Positions 1 to 12,068 of a stretch of DNA of 64,000 nucleotides are shown here, in pieces. Numbering within the stretch: position 1 is the stretch's first letter; every line of letters begins with the position of its first letter. A program made the translations under genes and the position numbers. The stretch is from NCBI GenBank assembly GCA_030765065.1, contig CM060978.1:110107192-110171191 (forward strand), given 5' to 3'. The DNA comes from Deroplatys truncata (Eukaryota; Arthropoda; Insecta; Mantodea; Mantidae). The notes beneath the pieces are model-generated. The model searched no databases. It saw only the letters and a program-made list of their open reading frames with translations, and was not told the DNA's origin.

Positions 1-205
1 AATTTTTCTTTAGTCAGAATTCCTCAGCCTCCCTAGAGACTGGAAGTATGAAAGTGTAAATATGTGTGTGAATTTAATGTTTATGAAGAAAATGTAAACC
101 CACATACATAATAGTGAACATCATTGCTGATGAGCGATTGCTCAAAGGCAAAGCCGCAGATCTTAAATGTTCCAGGTGGCATATAAATGGGGGGAGGGGA
201 AAACA
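1..205 (+). mobile_element. SINE-A copy, 3' part (tRNA head outside window)
   Basis: This matches the body and tail of a SINE family with other copies at 318, 1905, 49430 and 50690. Shared landmarks are the 'ctagagactggaagtatgaa' stretch and a tail ending in 'tataaatgg'. The tRNA-like head is not present because the window opens inside the element. The next copy at 318 lies in the same orientation about 110 bp away. Family assignment is by comparison within this window only. Confidence 0.6.
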
Positions 206-317
206 ATTGAACCTTAAGTATTGCTTTTCTGGTAGACCGGGTGTTATAAAAGAAACTAAAGGACAAAGACAGTTGAGAGCTGAGAAAAGTCGGACTGCCT
301 CTGTGTTTTGGAGGTTA

Positions 318-560
318 ACACGCATAACCTCCAAATCCGGACGTCCCGGGTTCGATTCCCGGGATTAGAGACGGAGTTTTTCTTTAGGATTATGCCCATG
401 TTCCCTAGAGTCAGGAAGTATGAATGCGCGTGTGAATTTAATGTAATAACTAAAAGTAATACCAATGAAAGGTTACTGTAAAGTGAGTGAACATCATTGC
501 TGATGGGAAATTGTTCATAAGGTGAAAGGTCGCCATAAGACCGAAAATGTAAAAGGCGGC
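318..560 (+). mobile_element. SINE-A copy with RNA polymerase III B-box
   Basis: A tRNA-like B box (GGTTCGATTCCCGGG, about 348-362) is followed by the SINE-A body ('ccctagagtcaggaagtatg') and a tail ending near 'aaaaggcggcttg'. The A-box half is poorly preserved. A long reverse-strand reading frame over it is only the complement of the GC-richer SINE. Tandem copies in one orientation suggest independent insertions or a local duplication. Confidence 0.65.
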
Positions 561-1540
561 TTGAAACACTTGGGTTTGCTGTCCTGCCAGGAAAGCTGAC
601 TTTGGAAGATCCTGCTAATTGCAGCATAATATTAAAGGGAATCGATAGTTGCTTAAATTTTACATAGTTGGATAGCTTTAAAAACCAAATTTGAAATAGT
701 TTGGATTTTATGTCAAAGAACATCAGTTTTGCTAAGGGTAAACGTGATAGAATGTATGGAGAAGTGGGTGCAAGCTGTTAGGGGTTAATTGTACAGTGTG
801 GCGCTCACTTGGGTAACATTTGTAGTGGTTCTACAGCTGCTGAAAAAACAGTTGCTCATGAAAATTCATTGATCAAAGACTGTTGCAGCATATTTGAAGT
901 GAGCACGATGTATTGATGTTAATGCTTTTAGTTTGCCAACTTTTTTACGTATGAGATGTAATTACATAGATACGTTAATGCGTAAACCGCATGAAGTCCT
1001 GAATCAGTCAAAGTATTGTTAGTATATTAAGTGTAATTAAGACCATCTCAAGTAGTTTTTGTATTTGCGGAACCATTCATGATGTTTTATAACTTAATTT
1101 AGTTGTGCTAAGAATGTTTCCTATTATTACAAACCAATGCTGGAATAAAATATTCTAATGCATATCAGTTTTTCTAATTCGAAACCTCCGCTTGATAAAA
1201 ACACTAATTTTGCATTGGACCTTTGCACGATGCCATAAATCAAAGCATCTATCTCGTTTCCCCAGTTTTATAAATGTCGCATATGAGAAGGCAGGTCAGA
1301 CAGAAACCTGAAGGAGGTAAACGATAATTGTTCATTTTTGTTACAAGATTTGGATATCTCTGTGATAAATCCTGCGGTTGTTTGTGGTAAAATATATCAG
1401 CTAATAGTAGTCGTGTGCCTACAAATCATAGTAAAATATCGCAATAGTACCATTTGGGAACAGCCTGCAACCTCCATTTAATTAAATAATGGCTCCAATC
1501 TCCTGACCTAAAAGCAATTAAAAGAAAATTCTGATTGGAA
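561..1540. other. Unassigned AT-rich stretch
   Basis: I see no coding signal, repeat end or RNA gene here. Reading frames are short and without recognisable motifs. Confidence 0.5.
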
Positions 1541-1573
1541 GGGTTATTGTATCCGAAAAGGATACAATAACCC
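1541..1573. repeat. Perfect 14-bp inverted repeat (hairpin)
   Basis: GGGTTATTGTATCC (1541-1554) and its exact complement (1560-1573) flank a 5-base GAAAA loop. The stem is perfect in otherwise decayed sequence. There is no T-run after it and no gene upstream, so a terminator reading does not apply. It could be the tip remnant of a fold-back element or a structured RNA segment. Confidence 0.85.
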
Positions 1574-1904
1574 GCGTTTTCTCTCTCCCTTCATTTAATC
1601 AAGATGTGAGCGGCATTCGGCAGCGAACTGTTTTTCAGCTCGGATTCGCTTCTGTATAGGAAGAGTATCACGTCTCCATGCTAAAGTTTGGTGTTTATAG
1701 TTCAATGTACCCTTTTAAATAATTATCATTAGAACAAAGTTTTTAAACTTACTTTGGTAACAAGCAGCAAAATTTCGAAATACATAAGTATGAAAATGTT
1801 TAATAACGCTCGTTTTTTCAATATGGTTGCCGCCTTTATTCATAGAAATTACTGGAGGGAAGAAAATAAAAGGTTTTCTCCCTCCACTGAATATTTATGG
1901 TAAG

Positions 1905-2110
1905 TTTTTTTTTCTTTTGTCAGTTTTTAATAATTATTAAACACATTCATGTTTCAGACTATGGGGGACAATAGTTAAATAGTTTTCTGGTTAAAGAAAA
2001 ATAATTCTTGCCCCAGCCGGGAATCGAACACCTGGGTTGAGAAATCTTTAGACTTGAAAACATCGTCTTTCGAGTTCTAAGTAACATACGAATTATAGTG
2101 TTCGGAGTAA
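1905..2110 (-). mobile_element. SINE-A fragment, reverse orientation
   Basis: On the reverse strand a B-box-like GTTCGATTCCCGGC (about 2017-2030) is followed by a body that aligns with the 50690 copy, including 'catgaatgtg' near the tail. The copy is diverged and its ends are unclear. Confidence 0.5.
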
Positions 2111-2970
2111 TGGGAAACAAACACAACTGCTGTTTTCTTCTGGTCAATTAATTTTGGAAGAAGTAATACGCCAAATGTTCGTTTTATGATTTTCGAAAGA
2201 AATAGCTATCGACTTTTGGTCCATTCTGATTAATTTGAAAAGATGTAGAAACTTACTTCACAAGGTACGCCTTCAGTATTTCCACTGATTTTGCAGTTTG
2301 ATCGATTAGCACATTTTCTAATCCGAAAAATAAAGAAATACTCGAAGATTCCCCAGAAATGGCATGATATTAAGTGGCTATTTTTGTGCTCTTTTACATG
2401 TTTACGCATAATGTTAAAAATAATAGGACTAGTTTGTTATTCGCTGGTGACCTGTCATTCCGGAAAAAAACCAGCAGGTAATATTACAGGTACACATACA
2501 AATTTAACTATTACATACAGAAACGGAATAGGAATTATTAGGATAGCCATAGTGTTGCCACTAGCGCTTGGAAAAAGTTAGGCTTGCCAATAACCTTAGC
2601 CGAAATATGGAGACAAACTTAGACGTTATATAGAAACAACGATAATTAATGAAATAAGTATAAAATAGTAAAAGAATTTCGGGCATTTAGATTTTCGGAG
2701 CTCCATTATTGCGGATTTCCGACAGTGTCTTTGAATTCCAAAATGTTAAGGTCAAACCCGGAGTGCGGCACTCCTAAACACTAGTGGTTTTATAATATGA
2801 AAACAAGAAAAGATGGGAAAAAAAAGTAATCATTTATGCATGTGGTTCAAAGGAACTACAAATGAGTGTGTCATAGACAAGGCACCCAATACTATAAGAA
2901 AAATTGCGTAAAATAAAGCTTAGAAGTATATTTTAAATTATAAGCTACGTCCAGGTTCTTTAAAATACGA
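2111..2970. other. Unassigned stretch
   Basis: No recognisable gene. A 96-codon frame (2291-2581, +) is without known motifs and is probably chance. A small palindrome (GGAGTGC/GCACTCC) lies near 2760-2775. Confidence 0.45.
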
Positions 2971-2972
2971 GT

Positions 2973-3658
2973 ATATACGGTGTTCCCGAATCGCCGTCCA
3001 GTTTGTTCGAATAGGCAACCCAAATGACAACAACAGGGATGGAAAACATCTCTACTGTTCTATCATTACATTACGTAATACTACTGGCTTCTTTTAAGTT
3101 ATTTTGTTAAAAAAACGCTCTGGGATTGCTAACACTGTCATCACGTACGGCTTAAGTGTATTCGTGTAGGTATTAATATTTAGCTTTGTGTGTTACATCG
3201 ATATAACCGATATGCTATTTGTGTGTTATTAATTGTATACTTCGTACAGTATCATAATGTTTATAATATGAATATTAATGCAATATTTTGTAATACATTA
3301 CAATGCATTAATAATAATAAATATACGTCCCGCCGTCATGAATCAGACATGTGAAGATTACCTTTTTGGTAGCCACTTTGACCTAAATAACTGCTGTTGT
3401 GGTTTGTGTGCGAATGGTTAGGGCTGGGGAGGGGGTTTCTAACAAAGAACCCCATTCTTGTCTGCAGGGTTTTGTGTCTGTAATACATATAGCACTTTAC
3501 ATATGCATGTATCTACAGAGCCACAACTTGTAACTAATTAAAATTTGTACCATCCCTGAAGCTCCTGGAACACACAACCAACATTACCGGCGCGCGCCGT
3601 GCACAACTACGAGATATAACTTCAAGAAGCGGACGGCGGTTCAGGAATACCGCGTATA
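2973..3658. mobile_element. Non-autonomous DNA transposon with ~27-bp terminal inverted repeats
   Basis: The left end (2973-2999) and the complement of the right end (3631-3658) share a pattern of TATACG, GGT, TTCC, GAA, CGCCGTCC with a few mismatches. The 690 bp interior has no transposase-like frame. Target duplications are not clear, so the superfamily is open. Differences between the two ends suggest it is old. Confidence 0.55.
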
Positions 3659-4736
3659 TTTATTATAAAGCATGCTCTACAAATTCAAAATATGTAATAC
3701 AGATTTGATATTTTGGACATTTCAAGGTTGTATCTTCCCTTTATTTGCACTTGGCTCAGCAACCTATGTCTTGGAAGATAAAACGCAAAGTTGCAAATGC
3801 CAGCCGATGTTCCTTTATCAACATTTTTATAACATTCCTGTAGCTGCAGGGCATCGGGTACCCAACATTAGAAATTGCAGTTTTTAATAGACCATCGCTG
3901 AGCCATAAATCATTTTAACAATCTTTATAAAATTTCACTTAAATCTTCCTTCGAATTATATTTCAATAATAATCCATAATAAATAAAGCTTATTGTAATG
4001 CATTATTCAACTTCTATATTACTGCACCTTGACTTGAAATATTAGTTATTTTTATATCCGAAAAATTACGCGTAGTAATTTAACTTTTTGTTATTTATTA
4101 TTTTGCTTATATTCTGCCCCTTTCTTTGCTCTCTTCGTTTGCCGTTTTTCTCATTACTTTCCAAACGTTTACTCCCTCATGTTGCTACTATATGAATTTT
4201 CCCAAAATGAGTGTCTAATTTTCTTTCGTTTTCTTCTATTTTGGAGTCGCTTCAAAGTTTGGTAATGTTGCGACGGTTCTCTGGAACACGCGATGCGGTG
4301 TGAAGGATAGATGGCCGAGGTTGCATAATCATCTTCTTGCGCTGTTTAGTTGGTTACTATTGAGTTATTCGGAAATTGGATTTATTGTGATCGTGTGATT
4401 CCTGTCTGTGGATACGCACACGTGGTCAGAATGCCTGACTGCCAAAGTTGCGTAGTTGCTTTCTTGTAAATATCTGTTTCGGTAACTTTTTGATAAATGG
4501 CCTTAGTTGCGTGGCTACTTTCTTCTAGATACCATCAGCATTATTTCTTTTGTTCTGCGAGTAGAACTTTGCGCATTTTTTCCTGGCAAATGAGGGAAAT
4601 CACGAAAATAAAGAACAGTCAGACTGGCCACTGGGATTTGTAACAGCGACATCTCGAATGCAAGCCACAGACACTACCCCTTGAGTCAACTCGTTCGGCT
4701 GTTTCTAACTTTCGTCCCAAATGCTAAAAAAAAACC
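3659..4736. other. Unassigned stretch
   Basis: AT-rich sequence without recognisable coding or repeat ends. A 71-codon frame at 3672-3887 has no motif I recognise. Confidence 0.45.
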
Positions 4737-5545
4737 CTAACTTGTTGCATTCACATCACTCTTCTGCAAACTATTCTTCTGCCTGTTTCATGTTATTCGA
4801 GATAAATTTTCATTATACATGTATACTTAATTTAGTTGTAGGTATAGAACTATAAAAGAATACAGCACGCTAAAGCGAGTCAGACTTTTAAAAAGCGGGC
4901 TTTTGAAATTCCATGCTCTTTGTATGACCACGAACAAAAAACTTACCGCTTGAAAAGAGTATTTGAAAGTTTAAACGAATAACAAAGAATATCTCGAAAT
5001 GGTTAGCGGCACAAAGAAAAAAAATAATTTGGTATAAATTGTGCTTTAACGAGATCTATAGTTTTGTGTAATAAGAGCTTACCTCTTATGATGGTTTTAT
5101 GCCAAAGTCATTCAGAATGTAGAAGACTTCACAGGCTGTTCGCAAGAGACTCGAGATTTTAATTTTATTTGTCATGCGACTATCTTAAGCATGCGGTATT
5201 TTAATTGAAATCGTTAGAACCATTTTCGAGAAAGCCAATAAAAAGAAAAATTATCCATGTATAGGGTTGTTTGGGGTGGGGGGAATTGTGTTAAAAATCT
5301 TCATGTCCCATTCTTGGAGAATGCTTAACTTAAATACTAAGTTTCGTATTTAGCTGACTTTTCGTTTTTGAGTTGTGTTGTTCATACATACACAAGCACG
5401 CGCGGAGTTTTTGTAAAAATGCTCTTTTTGGATTCAGGGAGTCTCAAAACGCTCATTTACGGTCAACTCTTGATATCGAATTCTTAGGCGGAATGCAATA
5501 ATGCTTCTACTTACTATAGGTAAGCAGTAGAAAAAGTAAAGAAAA
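4737..5545 (-). mobile_element. Family H repeat (HINE-like), old copy
   Basis: A full-length but strongly diverged copy in reverse orientation. The 3' end lies at 4737 (complement of the terminal 'acactcacatgactttctctac' block) and the 5' end near 5540, where the 'tacttactataggtaagcag' hairpin block and 'agaaaaagta' remain. Shared internal blocks include 'gagatctata', 'ctcttatg.tggttt', 'ttgagttgtgttgttca' and 'ggattcagggagtctcaaaac'. The family is non-coding. Small frames in it recur in other copies only because the DNA is repeated. Confidence 0.75.
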
Positions 5546-6039
5546 AAGAAGAAAAAAAGAATCGCAAACGTCATCGCTTTTGAGTCGTGGTTAACATTCT
5601 GAGCTGTTTCTCCTTGGTGATGTTTACCAAGCTAATTTGCGCAAATAAATCCTGTTTCATGATATTATGCTGCAAACCGTCATAAAACACCTTGAACTTT
5701 GCATGGAAATATAATGAAGCGAATTTAATACATCCTGCAATATCGCTACGTTTGAGGTTCATGCTTCATGGTTTAATGTACAGTAAATTGTTTCTGAAGG
5801 CACCTTAAAATAACAAATTGCGTTGGTAGTAATTGAAATAGATTGCCGTAGAGTTCCTCTCTCTCTCTTACACCATTCCCCAGCCACACAGCTTCTAAAA
5901 GCATTTGCTCCTGGTTCCACAATAATTATGTGCAGCGATCGATAACAGACCTTACGTGACATACCATGCCCATCTCAATGGCTGCCAGTACTCAGTTGGT
6001 CCGTTGGACGCCCCAGCAGTCTTTCGTTGGGGATTTTGG
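5546..6039. other. Unassigned stretch between two H copies
   Basis: Two adjacent reverse-strand frames of 63 and 67 codons (5571-5962) show no known motif. No repeat end is visible. Confidence 0.4.
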
Positions 6040-6374
6040 CAGCTTACTTCCTCTACTGCTTGCCTATAGTAAGCAGAAGTATTGCATTCAGTGCCGAGAT
6101 TTCACTGAAAATACATGCTTGGAGACCTCCTGAATACATAAAAAAATTAGAAAAAGATCTCTATATGTGTATGACTGTGCCAATGAACAGCATAACTCAA
6201 AAACGAAATCTTGGATAAACATCGAATTTGGCATTTAAGTTCAGGATATCTCCCAGGGATGCGACACGAAGATTATTATTATTAAGAGACTCCCCCACCC
6301 CAAACTACTCTTTACATAGAAAGAAATTTCCTTGGTTTTAATTTTCTCAAAAATGGCTCTAACTTTTTTTTTAA

Positions 6375-6535
6375 ATACCAAATATAAATTTTCTTGTGGG
6401 CCTACCCAGAACGGCTGGTTTGAAATCGAGTTTCGAAGATGATGAGCACCTTCGAAACGTCGTTTTCAAACCAACTGTTTACTGGCTAGAAGCCCTTGAA
6501 AATGTATGTATTATGCCGTCAGGAAGGCTTCAGCT
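6375..6535. mobile_element. Short insertion resembling a Penelope-like element end
   Basis: This segment has no counterpart in other H copies. It contains TTCGAAG (6432-6438) and CTTCGAA (6450-6456) as an inverted repeat, and the strings GAAGATG and CGAAACGTC that also occur in the terminal region of the Penelope-like element at 31.5 kb. Flanking 'taaatacca' and 'aaaataccac' may be a degraded target duplication. Confidence 0.35.
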
Positions 6536-6990
6536 CTTATTTTAAAATACCACGTGTTTAAGATATTTGCACGACAACAAAACATATAATATCTTGAATT
6601 TTCCAGGGAATAAATAACCTCTGAAGTCCTGTTCATTCTGGATGACTTGTATAATTGATAAGCCGTACGAGATAGACAAAATCTTGCTACACAAAAATTT
6701 AGTTCTTGTAAAATCACACAATTTATGTCAAACTTTTTGTGGCGTTAACCCAATCTGAGATGTTTTCTGTTATTGGTTAAATTTTCAAATAGTTTATACT
6801 TTTTCAGCTCAAAATCGCTATTCTTTTTTCCTTATTTCTTTCGTTGTCATCCAAATCAAAGTCATCACAAAGCGATCTACTCTTAAAAAAGCTGACTATA
6901 GCTTTAATTTACTGTATTCTTCTTACACCTTCAAGAAATGTGTGTAAATGTGTTAACAAAATTCTATCTCGATTAATAAGAAGTGGATAC

Positions 6991-7695
6991 ACTCCGTGGG
7001 GTAGGTGTCTGCCTCACGCTCAAAAGGTCCTGAGTTCGAATCTCGGTTAGGGTTTCTTTCTCGGATAAGTTTTGTTTTTCCCAAGGTTCTACCTTATCCT
7101 GGGAAGATGAATGTCTGGTAGGAGTAGGAGTAGGACTAGGTACGGAGGGGACTTAGAACTTTTGTGCTTAAGCCCCTGACGGGATGCCCCCGAGAGGGGT
7201 GAGTTGAGAGGAGACAGAGAACGGCCGAACCAGGAGACTCGGCAGGGCAGAAGGTAGGGTCCCTACCTTTGACAGATTGAAACTCTCCGGATGGCAGCTG
7301 GTGCAAGCGGCTCCCCCCCTGCAGGCACATGCCATTGGGGTACCCGGGACTCGGAGATCGACCCCATTCCGAGGGACGAAGTATTACATAGAGCATCCTT
7401 TTCCCCTGCCATGCAACGCCGTGACTCCCACCGACACTTTCATCCCTGAAACAGTCAAGCAGATGAAAGGTGAAGTGAAATGAGAGTGGAGGGACAGAAA
7501 ATTCCCAACATTCGCCTAGCGACCCGGGGAAACCCCAAAAATACTCATTGGTCAGAAAGGTCGGACGCGGGAATCGAACCCACGACCTCGCTAATGCGAA
7601 CCACAGACTTACCGCCTGAGCCATTCCGCTTGGTAATTCGGGTATCTCTAAGCTCTGTGGATCCAGGGTTCATTTGAGCAACCTCTCACTCATTT
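6991..7695 (+). mobile_element. SINE-F copy (tRNA-like head), itself interrupted
   Basis: An A-box-like segment (GTGGGGTAGGTGTCTG, about 6998-7013) and a B box (GAGTTCGAATCTC, about 7031-7043) are followed by a body that aligns with the copy at 36490 ('taccttatcctgggaagatgaatg' block, then 'ctctaagctctgtggatcc' and 'cactcatttcattt'). The two halves of that body are separated by SINE-B, so SINE-F arrived first. Confidence 0.6.
7124..7645 (-). mobile_element. SINE-B copy nested in SINE-F
   Basis: About 520 bp, reverse orientation. The tRNA-like head reads from about 7640 down: A-box region 'ggctcaggcggtaag', B box GGTTCGATTCCCGC. It aligns along its whole length with the copy at 53297. The 3' end is a short repeat of 'tagtcctac' type, seen on the plus strand as 'ggagtaggagtaggactagg'. 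The 162-codon reverse frame over it (7136-7624) is a by-product of its GC content. Confidence 0.75.
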
Positions 7696-8097
7696 CATTT
7701 TGTAAGAATAGTTAGTAGGGAAAGTCTTGCGAACGCAACGCATCAGATGTTTTCCTCTGTCACTATCTTTGTTCCGTACATATCTAAAACGGGCAATAAA
7801 ACGAGAGAGAAAAATATTAGTATTTAGACATTCTTAATCAGAGCATTTTCTAATTGATGTGTTGCACAGAATTACCAGAGAGAGTGGGTGGAGGTATACT
7901 CCTTGACACTTTACATTTAAGTGATGTAAGTGTTGCTGTGTAATCAATATTTTCTTTTAATCATTACTGGGCCTCAATATAACTCTCACTGAAAATCCCT
8001 GTTTTTCAGAAAAATATATTAACAGTGATTATTATGTATACCTATATGACTATCTAATGAAAATTAAAAGTGAAGGTTTTTATTTCTTTCTTTTCTT

Positions 8098-8475
8098 TAT
8101 GTACTGGACATGCAAAGAGAATGGAATGCTCCACATGGCAACCAGTTCTTAAAATATTTGATTATTTTAAGAGCTGGTGTGGAACATTTGATTCCCTTTG
8201 CATGTCCAGTACATAAAAAAAAAGAACAACGAATACCCATTTGAGAAAAAGTATATTGTATTGAATACAATAGCTGTAAAAGTATTGAAAAATTCAAACA
8301 AATAGCAAGGAATATCTAGGAAATGGTTCACTCCACACATCAAAATGTATATACATAAATTGTGTGTTTTAACGAGATCTACATTCGTTTGTGTAGTAAA
8401 AGTTTGTCTATCTTTTACAGTTTGCCAGTTATGCAAAAGTCATTCGGAATAAAGAGGACTTTACTATTGAAACTT
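8098..8475 (-). mobile_element. Family H fragments arranged as a fold-back
   Basis: 8160-8475 is a reverse-orientation internal part of family H (ending with 'gccagttatgcaaaagtcattc'). 8098-8156 is the same end block in sense orientation. Together they form an inverted repeat of about 58-bp arms around 8159. Outer family ends are missing. Confidence 0.7.
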
Positions 8476-8479
8476 ACTA

Positions 8480-11400
8480 TTTAAAATCTGGGTTAGGTTG
8501 AAACATGAAATTTAGAAGAGAACAACCAATACCCGCTTGTAACAATACGAAAGCCAGCGAAGCAAGAACGACCGAAGACATTCAAGATATTTTCCATACT
8601 TCACTGCCAAAAATGCAACTGGCAACAAATACAAATGTACTGAGGGACTAGGTAGTGAAAGGTAACTGTGCACTCAGCGCTCGGGCCGTCATTAGCGCAT
8701 CCCCTTCTCCTAGACCGGTCAGGTAGCGTCAAAATGGCATGTTTCAACTTAAACCTCACGTACTGTAAGCTGGAAATGGAGCCAAGATCTTGCCAGCAGC
8801 CCACCCTGCCCTTCCCGAGCTGTCTGTTTAGCGGGATGCTTAACTGCAAGGCGTAGTTCTTGAACTTGCGAGCAGTATCATGGGTAACAAACATTTTTGG
8901 GTTGACATTTTGTCTCAACACGTGCATATATACCTACCTAGTGTGCCACTCATGAATATTCCTCAATTAACACTCACATCTTCATTGCTTGCCCGAGAGG
9001 GGTTTCAGATAAATATGATCAATCCTGTTTCTTCCTAACACAAATCATATTTCCAGTTTATATACGGCCTCTTGTTTCAGTATGCTTCATAGTTTCAATT
9101 TCAAACGCTTTTACTGACTCCCCATGGTTCTTCACCGCAAGTAGTAATGACTAGCACGTTCTTAGGACTACATACAAGCTCTAATCCATCTGTAATTTAG
9201 GTATCAATTGCTTTGGAATTTTGTCATTTTACGTCTTTCTGAAATGTATCTAGGATGAGTCGAGATATGTCAGCTTTTAAACATACCGTTTATTATTCCA
9301 AGGTTCATTGTAATGAGTCCAAAGCTCTACTATCCGAATTAATTCTCCAGAACATAGCATATTTAATTTTATTAAGCTTTAAAAGTCATAGATACACTAA
9401 CAAATCTACCACAAACACCCACGCACTCAAAAGAAAGAGAATATGTAGTGGGGATATATCACAGCATTACTGCACGAGATGGTCGGTCATAGACATGTTT
9501 ACCCTGGTCAGTCAAGATTGGCACCGAACACGAGGAGTGGGACAAAGGGAGCTTATGCAGCAGTATTTTCACCACTCTGAAGGTAGGCACAAGGCAAAGT
9601 GTCTATCAAAGGGGTGTGCTAAAAATCGGAAAGTGAAGCTAACAATGCAACCATAGATTATTTTACGCTTTGCTTTATCAGAAGTAGACTAGACACTTAA
9701 GAAAATGTCTATCCAAGAGGAATAAATTTGTGCAAGAGAGAAAATTATAATTATTATACATAATAATCAATAAGTAGTTAATTATGCACAATAAAAACAT
9801 TGATTATATTATAATGTGACGGAAGACTAAAACTAAAACCAGCTAGAATAATGTTTGTCTCAAAATTTAGGGTAGATGCTGTCTACCATGTTTCCTCTGA
9901 CGTTACACCACTGCTTACGATACGCTAACCTGTAAGGGAAAAAGCAAATAAAACAATTTTAATACGATAAAAATATGAATAGGTGTAGAGAAAATTAATT
10001 TCTGTAAAAATAAGTTTTAAGTGCTTGCATCTGTTTGTAAATGTTTTAACTTAATGTGTCACATAATACTGTCACATCTCAAAGCACAACATGTCGATTA
10101 CTGCAAAAAACTTTTGATTTTCATATTAAACGCAAAACAAGAAAAAGGCCTAAACTATGTTAAACTTGCAGGATTAGGCCGCGGAATCGAACAGAAATAC
10201 TTTTACATGGAGGTTAAATGAAACTTATTTAGAAATTTATTTGCATGTGAGACAGCCTAGGTTTGAAGCTTAAATATAACCCAGATATTTTATGCATGTT
10301 GGAATTCATTCTCGCTTTCAGTAATTTTGACGATCAGTGAATCTTCATTGCACTCAGGCAGAGTAAATGCTGACGCCATTCTATTTTGCTCTCCCCTCAC
10401 GCTGTGTTCACCCCCTCTTAAAACAATTGCTTTCCACAGCACGAAGCTGATTGCGTGTTTTAAATACTATTGGGGACCATAATGCGCCGGCTGTTGTGCA
10501 GCTTGCTGGTGACAAATTGTGATTTCATGACGGTCGTTTTTCGTCGAAGGGATTTTGCGTACCATGAACGGTATTTTCTTCACATGTCTCTCTCCGCCGA
10601 GGCGGTGAAAAAAGACTGCAATACATGAAAATAAGAAGGTGTAAACAGAAACGCCTTTCCCTTTGCTTCCCAGACCTTGGATTTAAGTTAGTAGTGAATC
10701 CATAAATGACACATATCTTCAGTTCCTTTTTATTTATCGTGAAATTGCTCCTCCCTTAGGGATTCAAATTTAACTGTCTGTTTTTATTTATTTATTGTGG
10801 CAAAGTTAAGGCCATTTGACTTTGTGTCCCACTCTACCATCCACAAAACAAATGTCTTACACGTCACATTATTGTAGTATAAATTATATTTGCTGCACAA
10901 TCGCCCACCATATGTTCTAAACGCAAAACCAATCACAGCATATTCAGTAGTGTAATTACGAAAATATTTAGATCTAAAGTTCATAAACGACACGCGTGTG
11001 TCCCAAATGACGTCATAATTTTTAATTTGTTAAATAATTCAAGTTTTCAGTAGATAATTATTATTTTTATTATTATTATTTAACTTCTATTTAAATATTC
11101 TCTACTGGTTATATCATATAGATAGCTTTTGTGATGTCTTAAGCACTGGTGCGTAGTAAATAGTGCTAAAATCGAAAAAAAAGGTTATAAGGATAAGAGC
11201 AACCAGAATTCGTTAGCTGTTTTAAGCAATAAACTAGACCCAAATATAACTTATGGTGCAGTTCAAAAAAGTAAATAAATACGTGTTTGCCATTCAGTAT
11301 AAATGTCTCTTTTGACACTGTCTGTATACTCGAGGACGTAAAGTTTCCAAGTTAATGCGTAAGCTATTAAGTGATATAGCCCCGCAAATGCAGTTTTCGA

Positions 11401-12068
11401 GATTCTTTTGGTTCTTTAACATAAAAGTCATAGTTTTGTCTTTGGAAACATTTCTAATCGTCAATGATACTCTCTGGTTTACAGTTTGTGTTAATCGTTG
11501 CGTTTATATTACAACTGGTTCTGTCTACCGAAATTTAGCTCTAAATAATACTTCAGACTCAAGGGAGGATAGGGAATTATACTGGCCAAAGAAACATTTC
11601 CACATTCCAGCCGATATTTAAATTCGGAACCTCTGTATTTAGTTTATATATCACACCCTTCGTTCTTTCTGTATATGCACTATGATTAACATAACATGGA
11701 AGGATAATATATGTAAATAGGAAAGGGGAAAAAACTCCAATACCACTTCAGTCCCCGACATGCCTTTGGTCTAAATAAGTAAATAAAAGTTATATTACAA
11801 AAATAAAAGACACAAAATAAATAACTATCTTTGCACTAGTTGTAATTCAGTTAGCTCTACCAAGTGTTTGATCTTGCAGATATCATCTACCGTAATAAAA
11901 TATTACTTTCTCGAACAAAGTATATGCAGGGATTTTTGTTTCTTTTATTAAGTTTTCGTAACAGTTCTTCCTGTACGGGAGGGAGGGCTCCGACTTCCAC
12001 GTTGCTTACTTTCCTGAATTAGGTAAAAATACAGCAGACAAATGTCAAAGTAAAGGTATAAACTTAAA
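8480..12068. other. Long unassigned stretch
   Basis: No family seen elsewhere in the window is recognisable here. A GC-richer patch at 8650-8870 and a 133-codon frame (9255-9656, +) show no motif I know. The rest is AT-rich with simple TTA-type runs near 11040-11085. Diverged exons or old transposons cannot be excluded. Confidence 0.4.

Larger units (their letters stand above)
6040..7748 (+). mobile_element. Family H copy split by later insertions
   Basis: The 5' end lies near 6042 (degenerate 'tacttcctctactgcttgcctatagtaagc'-type block) and the 3' end at 7709-7748 (GTAGGGAAAGT ... CATCAGAT). Two foreign segments break the copy: about 6375-6535, with Penelope-like terminal sequence, and 6991-7695, a SINE that itself contains a second SINE. 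Removing them leaves an ordinary ~900 bp copy. The host copy is therefore older than the SINEs inside it. Confidence 0.7.

Noticed and set aside
256-723. 155-codon reverse-strand open frame
   Set aside because: It covers a SINE-A copy and flanking sequence, with no motif and no support in other SINE-A copies.
6990-7045. Functional tRNA gene
   Set aside because: Box A and box B are present, but stems do not pair into a cloverleaf and the segment continues into a SINE body. The same holds for the other tRNA-like heads.
7136-7624. 162-codon reverse-strand open frame
   Set aside because: It lies exactly over SINE-B, and the homologous copy at 53297-53819 does not keep it. GC content explains its length.
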